The notes below the pieces were generated by a model. The model was not told the origin of the DNA. It saw only the letters and a program-made list of their open reading frames with translations, and did not search any database. 64,000 nucleotides of DNA, from contig CM106585.1 of assembly GCA_048013815.1 (NCBI GenBank), positions 992,001 to 1,056,000 on the forward strand, read 5' to 3'. Below, piece by piece: positions 25,139 to 38,440 of this stretch; position 1 is the stretch's first letter, and every line of letters starts with the position of its first letter. A program made the position numbers and the translations under genes. Source of the DNA: Setoptus koraiensis. Taxonomy: Eukaryota; Arthropoda.

Positions 25139-25500
25139 GATATCGGGAGTCGGGTATGGAGTCGGGTATCGTCCCGCCACAATCGATGGATCGATCGGGT
25201 GCATACAGAGCCAAGTATATGCAAGTATTACGCAAGTATAACTTATACCGCATAAGTGACCCCGTGGTGGTGCAAGTTATCTCAGTGCAACAGTAATAAC
25301 ATTACTGTTACACCAATTGGCTTGCCTTCGAAAGTGAGACGAGCGCAAACGGTTGCTTTGGTTGGCCTTGAGGCCTGGGGCCAACCACGCCAGTGTCTGG
25401 CCAGCTTCCATGCATGCATAATGTTGCTCTAATTTCGTCCGATTCACTCCAATTTGGCCGGCTCGTCGTCTTATCTATTCCACATACAACCTGCAGCAAC

Positions 25501-25550
25501 ATAATACAACATAATACAACATAATACAACATGATATAACATGATATAAC
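25501..25550. repeat. 10-base minisatellite, 5 copies
   Basis: Three copies of ATAATACAAC are followed by two of the variant ATGATATAAC, all in 10-base register. Confidence 0.9.
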
Positions 25551-25632
25551 AACATGACGCAACGTGCACAGTGACACTCTATGAATAATCTATCGCGCTC
25601 TCGATTGGTTGCGATGACGCAATGGACCAACA

Positions 25633-25653
25633 GCACTCCTGTTACAGGAGTGC
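25633..25653. repeat. 21-base near-perfect palindrome
   Basis: GCACTCCTGT and ACAGGAGTGC pair around a single central base. A donor-like GTGAGG follows directly. Confidence 0.7.
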
Positions 25654-28041
25654 AGGTGAGGCGCCACAAACAGTTAGATCGTGCGTAGTAATTAATACAA
25701 CAGCAAACATGCCCATTGTGGCTCGGACCTGGCTTGTTGTAGAACGACCTGGCGCCATCTGCCGCCAATTCGCCAATTTACAAGCAAGCAAGCTGTGCAT
25801 CAATTTGATTGTCTGGCGCCAATGGCTATTATGCAAATTGTGTGAGCGTGTGTTTATTGCTTGTAAACAAGCCAGGCCTGTCTCATGTCCACACTGTGAC
25901 CATTCTGTGTCCACTGAACCCAAAACTGGCGAACCCAGACAACAGCCAGTGCTGTAACACTGGTCAGTTGGTATCCAGTTGTCCAGTGGCTGGCTTGAAA
26001 TGGTTGTGATGATGTGGCCCGGTGCGGCGAGTGGATACGCAAGAGATTGATTATTTGAACGACGGCTAGCGGATGAGCATAACAGCAGCAACGATGACCA
26101 ATTGGCGGCAACAGTCAGTGATTCGGATGGCGAATAGCCATTCGAGGCCAGCAAATAGCATTACAGTGAATCGGCACTAGAGAGAGACCTGGGACAACGA
26201 CTTGTGTGTGCGAGATGGTGATGATTTTGAGTGGGCTACAGTCACCACATGGACACACACAGTATGAAAATAAGAAGAACAAGAAGTAGTTCAACTTGAG
26301 AATAGCAGATTACAAATGATAGAAGCACAACAAGAGCACAGGTTTACAGGTGAGCCGAGCGTTGCAACGCCGCGGGTGTCAGATGGAGGCGCCGTGTTAA
26401 CTGTTGCTATTGGCTTGTTATTGCCATGTTATTGCTCATGTTTGCAAGCAACGACGACCACTGGCTCATAGCAAAAACGGCCAACATGTATCACACAGGT
26501 AACATAACACAGACGATGATGAGGTGAGGAAGAGCAGATTGATTAATCAAGTTGATGGTCGTCACTGTTGGCCACTGGAGAGCAACGCTGGCCGTCAACT
26601 AATTTTATCATTCCACTAACAAGTAACAGACACTTGTTAGTTGCTTGCTGATGTATTGCTGCACCAACAGCAGCAGCAGCAACCACAACAGCCACCACAA
26701 CAACAACCACAACGGCAACCACAAACTTGCCCGGCACAGCAATGCAATGTGCCGGCCAAGCAACATTAATAAAGAGTCAAAATTAAAATTATTGCTATAG
26801 ATTAGCATGAGACACGACACGAGCTGCAATATTGTTGTTGTTGTTGTTTCTGGTGAGAAAGTTTCCGTACTGCCGTGGCCACAATTAGCGATGACCAGCG
26901 GTCAAGTTGCTATCCGAGCATCACGGCACATGTGCACATGAGAATGTGTAAGCGTTTAGTTGACGACGGTCAGTGAGCCACGAGCAAGAGAAGTTTAATC
27001 AAAACAACAACAACAACAGCACAGCCAGAAGAAAGCCGAAAGAATGGTCTGGTGCAGCCAAACATCAACGACAAGAGCCAGAGATTGTTTGTTCATTTAA
27101 ACACACACCAAACATTGTGCTACAATGTATCTGTTGTTGCTCACTCACTCTGCTGGCTGCTCACTGAAAAAGAATTCGGCAACTTTCAACAAGCAAAAGT
27201 CAATTGATCATCATCATTTGAATAATCACAGTTGGGGTTCGCAATGCGCTCTTATCTGGCACATCACTCGTTGTTGTTGCTGTTGTTGTTGTTTTAGGTT
27301 ATTGTTCTTGCTGAACGGTCTGTCTGTTTCAAATCACCACCATTCGCCGACGAACTACAGTTGTGATTAACTGGCATCAGTGTGCGTGTACAATGATGTG
27401 GCCAGTCAATAAACAAAGAGTCAGTAAATCTAAATGTCTGACCTGACGATGAGATAAATCGATCACACTTGCCGAATGTGGAACCAGACTCTGATTACCA
27501 GAGGCTCGACATGATCAACATGGTGATGCTCGCCAAATTGGCGCGCTTTCCGATTTCGCTTTGAATTTGGCGCCTACAAGCAGACAATGGAGTTCGATAG
27601 TTGTCGTTTGGGCCGGCCGTTCGTTGCTGGCCTCGCTGATGAGCGGGACCGCGTGACGCCCAACAAAGTAAAAAGAATAAAAAACGTGCCCCTAATGAAT
27701 AATGGCTCCGTCGAGAAGCCATCATATATTTGCAATCAATTCGTTTAGATCTAGTCAAACTGAAAATTGTGTGGAAATAATAATTCGCGGCGGCAAAAAG
27801 AATGCAATAACAATTACGCAGATGATAATAATAATGGTGATACAGTCAGAGAAATGAAAGAACCGCGGTAAACCTATAATAATGATAGTAGTGATCGAGA
27901 CACTATCTGATGTGGACATGACGGACAAGCAAGGACACACTGGCCCTACAGCTGATTATATAGATGGCAGTCGGATGAAATGAAATGAATGGACAAACAC
28001 AATACAGTATAGTAACAACAGCAAAGAGAATTGCCGTCCAC

Positions 28042-28172
28042 CTGTCTCACTACTTGTTGATACATCATCACATGTTGGTGGTGTCGAAATATATGGTTGT
28101 TGTCTCAAGAGCAAGTTAGAGAGTTCAAAAGATGCCAAGGCCAGCGGTCTGTCGGTTTGGAGCCGTCCGTTT
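28042..28172 (-). CDS. Candidate exon, minus strand
   Basis: A 131-base open segment reads NGRLQTDRPLALASFELSNL and onward to TCDDVSTSSET. It ends at CAG/GTGGAC, a weak donor. The acceptor (CAACTGAG) has a poor pyrimidine tract. Its entry phase fits the exit phase of the candidate exon at 29256-29457. Unrecognised, and possibly a chance frame. Confidence 0.13.
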
Positions 28173-28980
28173 CTCAGTTGCAGCCCATATCGGCACGGCA
28201 CCACAATAATGCGCATATGCACTAACTGGCATGCATGGGCGGCATAATAGGTGTTTCCATTGACGGAGCCGCCGAAGCCAACAGTGAATAAATAAACTTA
28301 CCCAAGATACACTTATTGTAACCATTGTGACCAAAGCACCGACGACAACAACAACAACGCCAACTGCAACAGCAACCACTGCAACAACAAACCAACCAAC
28401 CGCAAATTATCTCCCTTTCTTGTGGTGGTTGTTTGTTTCAAAATCACCAGGCTACAGCGAACGTCGGCATCAGCTGATGAGGGCCATTATTAGGATTCTC
28501 TCTTTCTCTCTTCTTTTGTTTCCTTTTGTCGTAAAGCCGACATGTGGCTCCGATGATGGCCAATGGCGCACTAATGGCACTATATGCCTTTAAATAAGCT
28601 TCAACTAGGCGCAAAAGAGAAAGCAAAGAGAGAAAAGATCTCAGCCATGATAATTTTCAACAAAAAGTGAACAAACAAACGAATGAACAAACAAACAAAC
28701 AGTCAGACAATTATAATTAGGCTTATGATGAGGCTCACAATATAATGATCGGCAGCAGATCTCAAGCGGCTGTAACGTCGCAACTGTATAGCAGCACCAA
28801 CCAGGCAAACTAAATATAGTAATAATCTTTGCAAACTCAGCGACAATCTCTCTCCAATCCGTGATTTAAACAATCTTTACAAACTGGCTCTTACACTTGA
28901 ACACGGTGCTGTGATAGATGAATAGGAGAGATATGGCAAAAAGTCAACAACATGTGTACTGGTATTATTGTATGCACAAC

Positions 28981-29047
28981 AATATCTACGACGATATACA
29001 ATATCTACAGCGATATACAATATCTACAACGATATACAATGTCTAAT
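28981..29047. repeat. 19-base minisatellite, about 3.4 copies
   Basis: The unit AATATCTACGACGATATAC is repeated with single-base variants. Confidence 0.85.
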
Positions 29048-29255
29048 GATGATGATGGGCGACACAAAGGAGCCTAACAAGTAAGTGAGGCTGAAAGATA
29101 TAAACTACCAGTGCACGATGTGGCACTTGTGTCTTTTTGTGACCGCTTTTAGCGGGCAGATATATGGTTTGAAAGATGTCACACTTACGTGTCACAAGTG
29201 GAAAATCATCTCATTGTCTCTCGATCTGATTGTCATCTCTATTGTGTCATCTTAC

Positions 29256-29457
29256 TTTCTGGCACAGTTTCCACTACCAGCGAGGCCAATACTGCCAATT
29301 ACTGACGGAATACAATCAGTTTGTACACATTGAAAGTGTGTTTGCAGTGACAGTGAACAGTACTGTAGAGAGAGAGATAACATCGATTTGGAGCATCCAT
29401 CAACAGGTCGACAGTTGTATCCGTTTTGTGAAGCGGCTCTTATAGATGCCACTCCAC
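29256..29457 (-). CDS. Candidate Cys-rich exon, minus strand
   Basis: A 202-base open segment lies between an acceptor (GTTGCACAG) and a good donor (AAA/GTAAGA). It encodes a cysteine-spaced stretch (NGYNCRPVDGCSKSML, then further Cys residues) that would suit an extracellular region. Phases agree with the candidate exons on both sides. No family is recognised. Confidence 0.18.
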
Positions 29458-30161
29458 CTGTGCAACTTATTATTAAGCTGCTCTTTTGCTCCTCTGCCTC
29501 TCTTTGTCTCTGTGCGATTGTGTATTATGTGCAATAGTCTGTTTGAGATGGAACTCTGCAACGGAGGCACCAAAATGACGCTATCCGCGTATATTCGCAA
29601 AAATGCGAACCAGGAAATCGGGAAGCACACATAGTACGCCCTGCCGGAGTCCTCTGAGAGTTATGCTATCTGTGAGATGCATCTCTGCTGAGCCCCTGGG
29701 CATTCCTGTGTCGGATTTTAAACAAATTGACCACTGATTGAATATACAATTGGCAAACCATACATAGGCACAATTATATAAGTATATGATGTGCACGATA
29801 GAGACATGTAAGCGTCCGAATGCTGGTGTGTGCAAGCGGACTTTGATAATGATGCCCATGAAGCATATCATTGACATATCTATCTGAGTGTTTGTGTGAG
29901 AGATGATCACTGAATCGTGATCACGGACATGGTTGTGTGTCTGATTTCATGCCACGCTACAATGGTCAGCAGAACAATCAGTGGGCTGATGATGCGGCCC
30001 ATGCATCAATGACATCTCATCTTGTCTAATTTGCGATATTCATTGTATGACGAATAAACACGACATAGATGGTATGATGCCCGCACCAATACCGATGAGA
30101 CTTTGCATATCACAGTGGCGTCACTCGAGAAAACCAACAGTGCATTAGAGTGACACTATGG

Positions 30162-30172
<11 letters not shown>

Positions 30173-30194
<22 letters not shown>
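30173..30194. repeat. (CA)n microsatellite
   Basis: A CA run following a CT run. TACGTAATTACGTA lies just beyond it at 30196-30209. Confidence 0.9.
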
Positions 30195-30195
<1 letters not shown>

Positions 30196-30529
30196 TACGT
30201 AATTACGTATAAGAAGAATATTTAGGTGACTTAGTGTGTATGTATAATATTTTGGCCCCCATCATCCCATCCATCCCATACACTGTAGAGGGCATGGCAT
30301 ATCCGCGCGATTATATACGGACACTTGAGAGGGCTTAGAGCACTTCAAATATTTGCCTACTTTCGTCTGATCAATATCATCATTGTATTAGAGAGCAGAC
30401 ACACACATACGCAGCAATATGGACCAACACAGATACGGCCGGCTGAGATTGTTATCAGAGAGGAAAAAGAGACGCAAATCCTAACGCTGGTCGCAATAGT
30501 CTCCGAATGGCTCTCAACAGACAGCTCAC

Positions 30530-30631
30530 TGTTGGTGCCCCCAATTTGTGTGCGATGCACTGTGTCTGGGCTTGGGCCAAATTTCATCAATTCATTGGGC
30601 AACGCAATAGGACCAGAGAGGTGGCCGTTGC
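30530..30631 (-). CDS. Candidate 102-base exon, minus strand
   Basis: An open segment reads NGHLSGPIALPNELMKFGPS and then PDTVHRTQIGGTN. It ends at a good donor (AACA/GTGAGC); the acceptor GGCCTCAG is weak. It is a symmetric exon (enters and leaves with one base of a codon). The codon choice looks coding-like, but no homologue is recognised. It has the same length and phase as the candidate at 43460-43561. Confidence 0.2.
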
Positions 30632-32650
30632 CTGAGGCCCCAACTGGAGTACTGTTTGTTTATCCATTGTTTAGTGGCATCATCTCATCTGACAATTCTG
30701 TGTGTGTGTGTGTGTGTGTGATTGGCCAGCCGACCAACGAGGTGCGCGGCATATCACCCAATTTCGTTGTGCCAGCTTTATTATCTACCTAAGATGGCAC
30801 GCACACGCACACAAACACAAATAATGATAATATGAGAGACTATTTTAGCATCATCACCACCGATGCCAACAGCGACCTTATATTGGATGCAAATCACATT
30901 TGCATATACAGGCGGCTTATTTGTCAAACACCAAACCAGCCCCAACGTAATATGAGTCTGTTGATGATTGTCAAAAAGAGTACTGTTTGCACCCAAGCTC
31001 CAAATAATTCTGACCAGTTCTAACTGAGTGTGTTTGTATAGATACCAACATAATTGAGGCAAGCCCTGCACTAGAGCTTGCGATCAGCAACTCAGTGTCC
31101 AGCGAGCGCTCATTTGAGTCGATGTGTTCGAGCCGGCGCTCACTAGTGTCATACAATTGGCCTATTACACTGAACTGACATTGTAACTGTACTATATAGC
31201 AAACTATTTAAATGATTTAACATTTTAATGAAATCCTGTCTAGAGTTTGCATAAGAAGCAAGTTACCAACATCTGGTATCAATCTCTCTGGTGAGCTAGT
31301 TATTATTTTCATCATAACAAGTGTAAGTGTCAGTAGCAAGTTGTGGCGAAAGGATCCCATTAGTGGTACTAGTGGCAATTATTTATATCATTACATAACA
31401 GCCCGTATCAAAGATTGAAATAATGGCAGCGAGGAGAGAAATAAAAAATGAGTTTAGTTGGGTTAAATGATAAAGCTTTTTAAGTGGCACTTCCCACTTG
31501 CAAGCCCATTTAAAACATGTGTGTCTGTGTTGTTGTGTGATGGACAAAACAATGCACGCACGACACAAGTTTGTGAGTGCGACGACATTGATGATCGAAA
31601 TAGATCATTCTGTAATGAAGATGATATTGCGTAACCGTAGCCCAAATTGACGAACTAAACTGGCGTCATTGCGTCATGAGTTGTGTTTATACATTTTATG
31701 TGTGATTGGAAGTTGCAAGCTGCAAGTTGTGCAAGTTGAAAGAGGTCGCAAATAGTGAACGAGCGACCATTGTAGCACAAATTGACGAGTACGCTAGACG
31801 GCACTAACAGCAAATAGATGATAGATTTTCAGTTGTCGGCACACAATGGGCACACGACCAAACCGGCAACGGCTACGGGCCAAATAGAATAGACAAAACC
31901 GAGAGAGAGAGAAACATCATATTATCAGCTGGGCCAGAGATTATTGCATGGTAGAGGCAAATAGTGGCCAATAGGGATGTTACATATAAATAGAAACAAA
32001 GATGAAAGTAGCAATAGTGTGGGTGCTCTCGTGGAAGAAGATTGAGAGTTCACAAGTAGGGTGAAAAGGTTCTCTGCGTGCCGAGTCTGAAATTGTTCCG
32101 TCAGGCGTGACTCATGATGATACTAACAACTACCTAACAACTACCGTCGTCGTCACAACAACTAGCAGCAACAACAACCAACGACAGCAGCAACAGCAAC
32201 GACGACCACGACGACAACATGAGCGACGACCATTGTGAGAGGTGCTACACATTCGATAGATACGATAGATTCCATGGTTCGACGTTCTCTCCTTGAAGGT
32301 CTGCTTAATGTGATTGCATAATAATTCTAATTTAATTTTCTCCTTCTTTCTCTCTTGCTTTTTATTATCATTGCTCTTGTAAACATTCTCTCTCTCTCAA
32401 ATTATCTCTTGTATGCACGGTCAGTTGTAGTCATACACACGCTACCTATAAACTGTACAGTTGATAGATACATGAGTATGTTGCATGAGCAGATATGGTT
32501 ATGTAGCCTCCATCCATCTCAAATTGGCGAGTGTTGGTAGAGTAATAACGATGACGTAACACATCATAATCATCATCATCATTATTATCGACATTATCGT
32601 GGACAGAATCAGCAGAATAAGCAACGCATTGGCAACATTGAATAGAGCGC

Positions 32651-32727
32651 GACCCACGAGCGACCCACGAGCGACCCACGAGCGACCCACGAGCGACCCA
32701 CGAGCGACCCACGAGCGACCCATGAGC
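32651..32727. repeat. 11-base minisatellite, 7 copies
   Basis: The unit GACCCACGAGC is repeated seven times with one variant in the last copy. Confidence 0.95.
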
Positions 32728-33074
32728 GCCTATAGCCAATTGAGCTGGATGCTGCCGGTTCGCATTGGCAGCCTCGAAGTGAGGCGGCCCTGGCTTCGCA
32801 ACAAAATCGCAGCCACTGGTTAGAATGAGATAAGTAAATCGCAGCAGTCGCCCACACACACACAGCACCCAAAAACAACTCAATCATTGCTAGGCTCACA
32901 ATGTTTGATATTTACCAATGCTACCATCATCATATTCGTCGGGGCCAAATTCGCCAGTTTGAGCAGTTGAAGCAACTCAAGTTTATGCTCAACTGACCCG
33001 AACTGATGCCAGCCAGTGCTGATATCGACATTCGTAATCACACACACGCATCCCATTCGAACGAGCCCCCCCCC

Positions 33075-33076
<2 letters not shown>

Positions 33077-33123
<47 letters not shown>

Positions 33124-33160
33124 ACACTGACACACACGAACACTGACACACACGAACACA
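33077..33160. repeat. (CA)n microsatellite passing into a 16-base repeat
   Basis: A CA run of about 23 repeats is followed by about 2.6 copies of CACACACGAACACTGA. Confidence 0.9.
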
Positions 33161-36100
33161 CAAATAGAACGCGATGAGATGGGACCCACAAAATTAGATT
33201 CGCTGGCTGGCGGGTGTTGTTCGAGTTGCAGCATGGAAAAATAGGCAGAAACAGAAACTATTCCATGTGTGTGTGTGTGTGATAAATCCAATCAAAGTGG
33301 AACCACTTGTTTAGTTTCATGCTCGTGTGTGTGTTATGACGAAACAACAGCATTGCAAATTAGTCACGGTCCCCTTTGCAAACTGGCCTCAGTTACTGCT
33401 CACTGGCTCGTAGTTTTGGCGCGTTATCTTGCTGTTACTTGCTGTATATTAGTGGTAGCAAGCACGCTTAAGTTGGGCATAATCTTTCTCTTTTCGTCAT
33501 CGATAAGAGAGAAATTGCATACATCTCTGGTGTGTCACTCTTGCCAATGCGATGTATGAAAGGGCCCAAACAAACTCAAGCCAGCTGATTAAACTAGATG
33601 ATCGCATCAGTCAGCTAGCCTGCTGACCGGAGACACTATTAGCCAATGTGAGCCAACGCATTTTTAGGTTTAGCGTTAGTCGTCGCCAGGCAACAACAAT
33701 TGGCAACTGTGTGACATGTTAGATATATTATGTAACTACTATTACGTACACGCCAGCTCAGCATACAATGGGGCAGACTTATTTGGCTTTATTTGGTTTG
33801 GCCGGTGTGTCGCTAGCAACGGTAAATGCAATGGCCAGTCTCTAGAAATGGCGCCGTGTGACGCTGAGAAATCTGTTCGGGGATCAGCGTCGCCCGTGTC
33901 GATGGGTATCGGTTATAATTGCCTCTCTTGCTCTGCACATCGACACCAACTAGCAGCAGCAGCAGAAGCGGTTGTAGGTGTTGAAGCAGATTACTATTGC
34001 TCGTGTGTCGTGTTGTTTGTTGAGTGATTGGTGAGTGTGCTCAGATAAATGCTGCCCGTGAGTCACAATTGTCTCTGTCTGACTACGGCCACCACTTAAG
34101 TCACAATTTTACCTTGTGTGTGTTTCTCTAAATCCGTTGTGACAATTTTTACGTTTGTCACAGTTGTGTGTGTGTGTGTTGTGTGAAATGGATAGCAGTG
34201 TGGTGCTGATATTATATTGAAATTGTCGCTCCAACGGAAGTTGCTCATTCTTTTCTGTTATGCAACCGCCGACTGGCAGCCAGCAGCCGTGTGCTAGCAA
34301 GCGTCAGATAACTCTCGTCTGTATCCAATCTAAACTAGATTATCAAGGGAACATGAGACCAGAACAGAGCATGCATTTGGGCAGGCTTATTTGCGCCGCA
34401 CTGCGAACCCATTTGGCGCATTAGTATTAGTAGTAGTAGTGCCAGTGACAATAAAAAGTAATACTAATAATAATAATAATAATTTAGTTTCAGTAATAGT
34501 GTGATAGTAGATAGTGGCCGTAGTTAGTGAGTAGTATGAAAAGTAGTAGTAGCACGTGCAAGCCATTTGTTTGCTTGGTGTGCAGCATCCGTTATATAGC
34601 GGCGCTAGTTAGCGGCCAGTATGTAAATAAGTAAGTGAATAATAACTTTTTGCTCTTGCTTCTTCGTTGTCCACTAATTTGCTCATGTCGCTCACAATTG
34701 CCTGCTCGCAATTGTCAGCGTGCCTTATGTAATGCCAATTGTGCCAGTTGCTGCAAGTTGCAATACAAAATAAGCTGCACAGATAAATCTCAGCCCAAAT
34801 TAATTGCTTGTGCGAGGGCGTGCGCTTGCCTGCGCCCATTGCGCAACAATAAATAATGACAGATTGGCAACACTAAAATCTAATTACCTGAGATGAGTAT
34901 GACACTGTGCATAATACTTGCGTTTGCATCGCGCTTGCATTGTATTTCAATGGTCGGCGATAGAGTGGCATTTGGATTCATTTGGATGGTGGCCAGTGAT
35001 TGGGCCAGTGACACTCACTAGCTTTGGTTATCTTGCAGCCCTTGGTTAGTCACTAACCGTAAGTGTGTGTGTGTTGTGTTTGGAGCTATCGCTTTCAAAA
35101 TCACATTTTTATGTGCTCTGTCCGCTTTGTTGACATTACCATCAGCAGGTAATATATTTAATTGGGCCTACATTGCATAATGATATGCAGCAGCAGCAGC
35201 AACAACAACAACAACATCGGTGACATGCTGGCGGCTTCTTATGGGGCCCCAATGAGTGGCAATGTTTGCACAATGCACAAACCTCTCAATCAGCAAACTA
35301 AATAGGTTATTTACAAATTGGATTATCAAGCGAAAGCTAGACGAGACTCGACTGGACACAGTTACCAGCTTGTATCTAGCAAAGGGTGAGATTTTGTTTA
35401 TTTGTATTGTGCGATATAGTTTGGTATTGATAGCAAGCTTGTGTTGCTGCTGACGTCTAAATGAGCTTGGCCGGCAATGGTTGTGTCGACAGTAATGTCT
35501 AGATTCAATTAGATCTGTTGTGTCCATCTATCTGTTGTGTATCTAACGCAGGCTGTCGTCTGCCAATGGCCAACAGCAATGTGCCATGTTACTAGATATA
35601 GGCGGACAGTGATGGCAAGCTCGTGAGACGGCAACACGAGACGTGCCACGATTTTGTGTGTGAGTCGATAGTGATTGCTGGGCCCTAATCTAATGCCCCC
35701 TTTCAGACACGCTTACGGTTGACAGAGGTACGAGAAGCGTTACGAGAATAATATCTTGAGCGAACAATTGTTGTTGCAGATAGATGCACAATAGATGGCA
35801 TCTCTCCGCCAGCAATATTTAGCCAGTTATCTGGCTCGTATTGCGAATGGCGAATTGCGAATTGCAAACACAGCAGCTAGCTTGCTGCTGAAAGATATGC
35901 TATATCCATAATATGCTATCATCATATCATCATAGATAGTGTTGGCTAATCGATAGTAACTATCGGATAGTTACGTCATGTCGCGTGCTGTACCGCTGTA
36001 TAGACAGTGTAGTATGCGAGTGCACATTAGAGGCTAACTGTTAGTATTTATCTATCTGGTCGCTAGCTGGCGGTTGTAGCTGTTGTAGTGACAAGGCAAT

Positions 36101-36272
36101 CGATTGGCGACGTTGTGTGGATAAAGTCAAACATGACAAGCCTGAAACAAAACATCGTAATCGTCATGCTGCCGACAAACCCTCACTGGGCCCTGACTGG
36201 AATGACGAACGACGTGACTCAAATAACCTAACCAACTTATAAAACCATCTTGTGCCCCGCTTATCTCGTTGC

Positions 36273-36316
36273 TTGCCGATATCCGTGTGCTGTCAGCACG
36301 ACACACGGATATCGGC
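36273..36316. repeat. Perfect hairpin, 16-base arms
   Basis: TGCCGATATCCGTGTG pairs exactly with CACACGGATATCGGCA around a 12-base loop, CTGTCAGCACGA. This is the longest perfect hairpin seen in the window. The stem does not extend usefully into the flanks, so a microRNA is not claimed. Confidence 0.85.
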
Positions 36317-36523
36317 AGCTTTATTATTTGGCCCATTGGCTGTGACGTCACCCAGCAACCGTTATGTCGTTGCTGCCGATGAAAGCGTTATGTCATTTTG
36401 CAGTTGCGTCACTTCACTCATTACAGCTATCGTATCGCTGTGTGTGCCAATATCATTACACTGTCAATACTCGCTAGGTGCGCTACATACATCTGGCAAG
36501 CCAATATTTATAACCTACACACC

Positions 36524-36551
36524 GTGTGTGTGTGTGTGTGTGTGTGTGTGT
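36524..36551. repeat. (GT)n microsatellite
   Basis: About 14 GT dinucleotides. Confidence 0.9.
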
Positions 36552-36620
36552 AGCCATGGCATAAATCATGCCCATATGACACATAATGAGTGCCGCTGGT
36601 CAGCTGATTCTCACTCGCTA

Positions 36621-36668
36621 ACACAATCACTGACACAATCACTGACACAATCACTGACACAATCACTT
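36621..36668. repeat. 12-base minisatellite, 4 copies
   Basis: The unit ACACAATCACTG is repeated four times and is followed directly by ATTACGTAAG. Confidence 0.9.
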
Positions 36669-38370
36669 GCATTACGTAAGCACACTGACAACAATTGTCA
36701 ACAACAACAATCTCAATTTGACAATCCTCAAATTATAATCAACGCGCCATTGTTGCCTCAATCAACCACTTGCAACTAGCTCACTCATGTAACAACAATA
36801 TTTGTTTCCAGATATTTATTTGTGTCTAGACAAACGTCGTATTTGTATCTATATTTTATACCTTGCAGAGTCATGTGGACACGTATTGTTTGCAAGCTGG
36901 CATTGGCACAAAAGCAATAAATGAAATAAATGAAAAAACCAAAAAAGATTGTGCACTGCTACTGTGATCGGCAACAATGCTGCCATCTGTCGGCAATGCC
37001 CCAACACGAGTGCAATATTGTATTGATAGGCGTACGTGAATATGCGGATTAGGTAAATCGGGTTATTAGCGACGCGCCACTGACCCCAAAGGTGTTGTGC
37101 ACATATGCTATAACGAATAGCTTAATTATAATATAACACTTGTCATCATATGGTTCGTCCAGTTAGCTAACCACTGGCTAGTCAAGCTAGCCAGTCAGCC
37201 AGTCAGCTAGCCAACCAGCCAACCAGCCAGACAGCAACAACAATATGGCCGGCCCGTGCAAACGGGCCAATGCCATTCACTACATATAGCTTGTTTAGCT
37301 TGTTGTTGTTGTTGGTGTTGCTGTTGCATGATACTACTAAACAAACAATAACAACAAACAACAACGCGGGCACACACAACTGATGAGAGTGGAATGGTCA
37401 TCAAAAATGGATAAATGGGATGAATGTAAATCACGCAAGCCGACTTGGCAAGACTGTTGTGCGCGTCTGCATTGTCAATTACTGTTGGCCGCTTGGTGCC
37501 AATGACACGCAGTCTGGACTCATGCGAGTGAGCCGCTCACAAATATGTTGTTGCTGCTGCTGCTGGCCAAAAGCTAATGAATTGTGGTAGCAAAAAGTAG
37601 TTCACGCATAGTCGTCTGAATCAATTTGATTATTCTAGCTACAACGGCAACGGCAACAGCACCAGCGACACCAGTAACAACAGCGCCCACAGCAGCATTG
37701 TACGCACGGCTCACGTGTAATATTGGTTTGGTATATATAGGGGCCTTAATGATCCATTGAGAGTTTGGCGAATGGCCGTTACACACAACGGTGTGTTGCA
37801 AGTTGCAACGGTCTAACGGTGTATTTAACTATGGTCACTCACTCACTGGCTGGCCATGCAGCAATTGAATCATTTAGCGCCTGGCAATTACATGGGCACT
37901 ATCTGCAAGTGAGCAACTATCTCGATGGCAAACAATCATTAATTTCCATTCAGGCCAGTCTCTTATCGACACACAAACAGCTCTGACCATAACGCACACC
38001 ATGGCGAACACCATTGACGCTGACCATAGAGCACAACACACACACACAGTTGGGCAACGACAAAACATGGCCGGGCCCCCTTTCCCCCGGCAATCATTGG
38101 TAGCTTATTTGCACGTGGTTGCACGTATAGTTGGCACGTCGCAACAGCGCTGGTTATTTGTGTGCCGCTCACTGGCTGTAGGCGGCACCACACGCACACA
38201 TGCACGAGCAAACGAACAAACCATGTTCACCTGTCTGATCATTATCGATTGCAAGCTTGATTATATGGCCCGGAGGGGACCCATCTGGTTGCGCGTTGCC
38301 AGCTTGCCATTGGCTTGCGATGAGCGCATAGCGCCCGACAATCAATTAGAAGAGCTCTTGCCCACGGGCC

Positions 38371-38440
38371 AACAACAGCCGCAACAACAACAACAGCAAC
38401 AACAGCAACAACAGCAACAACAGCAACAACCACAGCAACG
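38371..38440. repeat. CAACAG-type triplet array
   Basis: A run of CAA and CAG triplets with a partly nine-base register (CAGCAACAA). Confidence 0.85.

Larger units (their letters stand above)
23951..28041. other. Non-coding stretch, no gene seen
   Basis: No supported gene. It contains minisatellites of 10 and 24 base units, a 21-base hairpin, CAA/TTG triplet runs, and the word GGCGCCATCT at 25751-25760. Frames of up to 170 codons here have atypical composition and no recognisable domain. Confidence 0.4.

Noticed and set aside
25642-26154. Open frame of 170 codons on the minus strand
   Set aside because: A plus-strand frame of 111 codons lies opposite, and neither shows a domain or coding-like residue pattern. 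It is probably a chance result of CAG/TTG-rich sequence.
28290-28380. Minus-strand exon-like segment encoding a Val-rich helix
   Set aside because: The Val run is a GTT triplet repeat, common throughout the window, and its phase does not fit the neighbouring exon candidates.
28489-28593. Strong acceptor followed by a Kazal-like PTCGSDDGQW segment
   Set aside because: The resemblance ends after a few residues, the cysteine spacing is wrong, and a stop follows shortly.
35707-35727. Possible 21-base microexon (TTTCAG before, GTACGA after)
   Set aside because: Too short to judge, and the donor is poor; such pairs are expected by chance.
36252-36779. Open frame of 175 codons on the plus strand
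   Set aside because: It translates a hairpin, a GT microsatellite and a 12-base minisatellite (repeated SLTQ), so openness is due to repeats.
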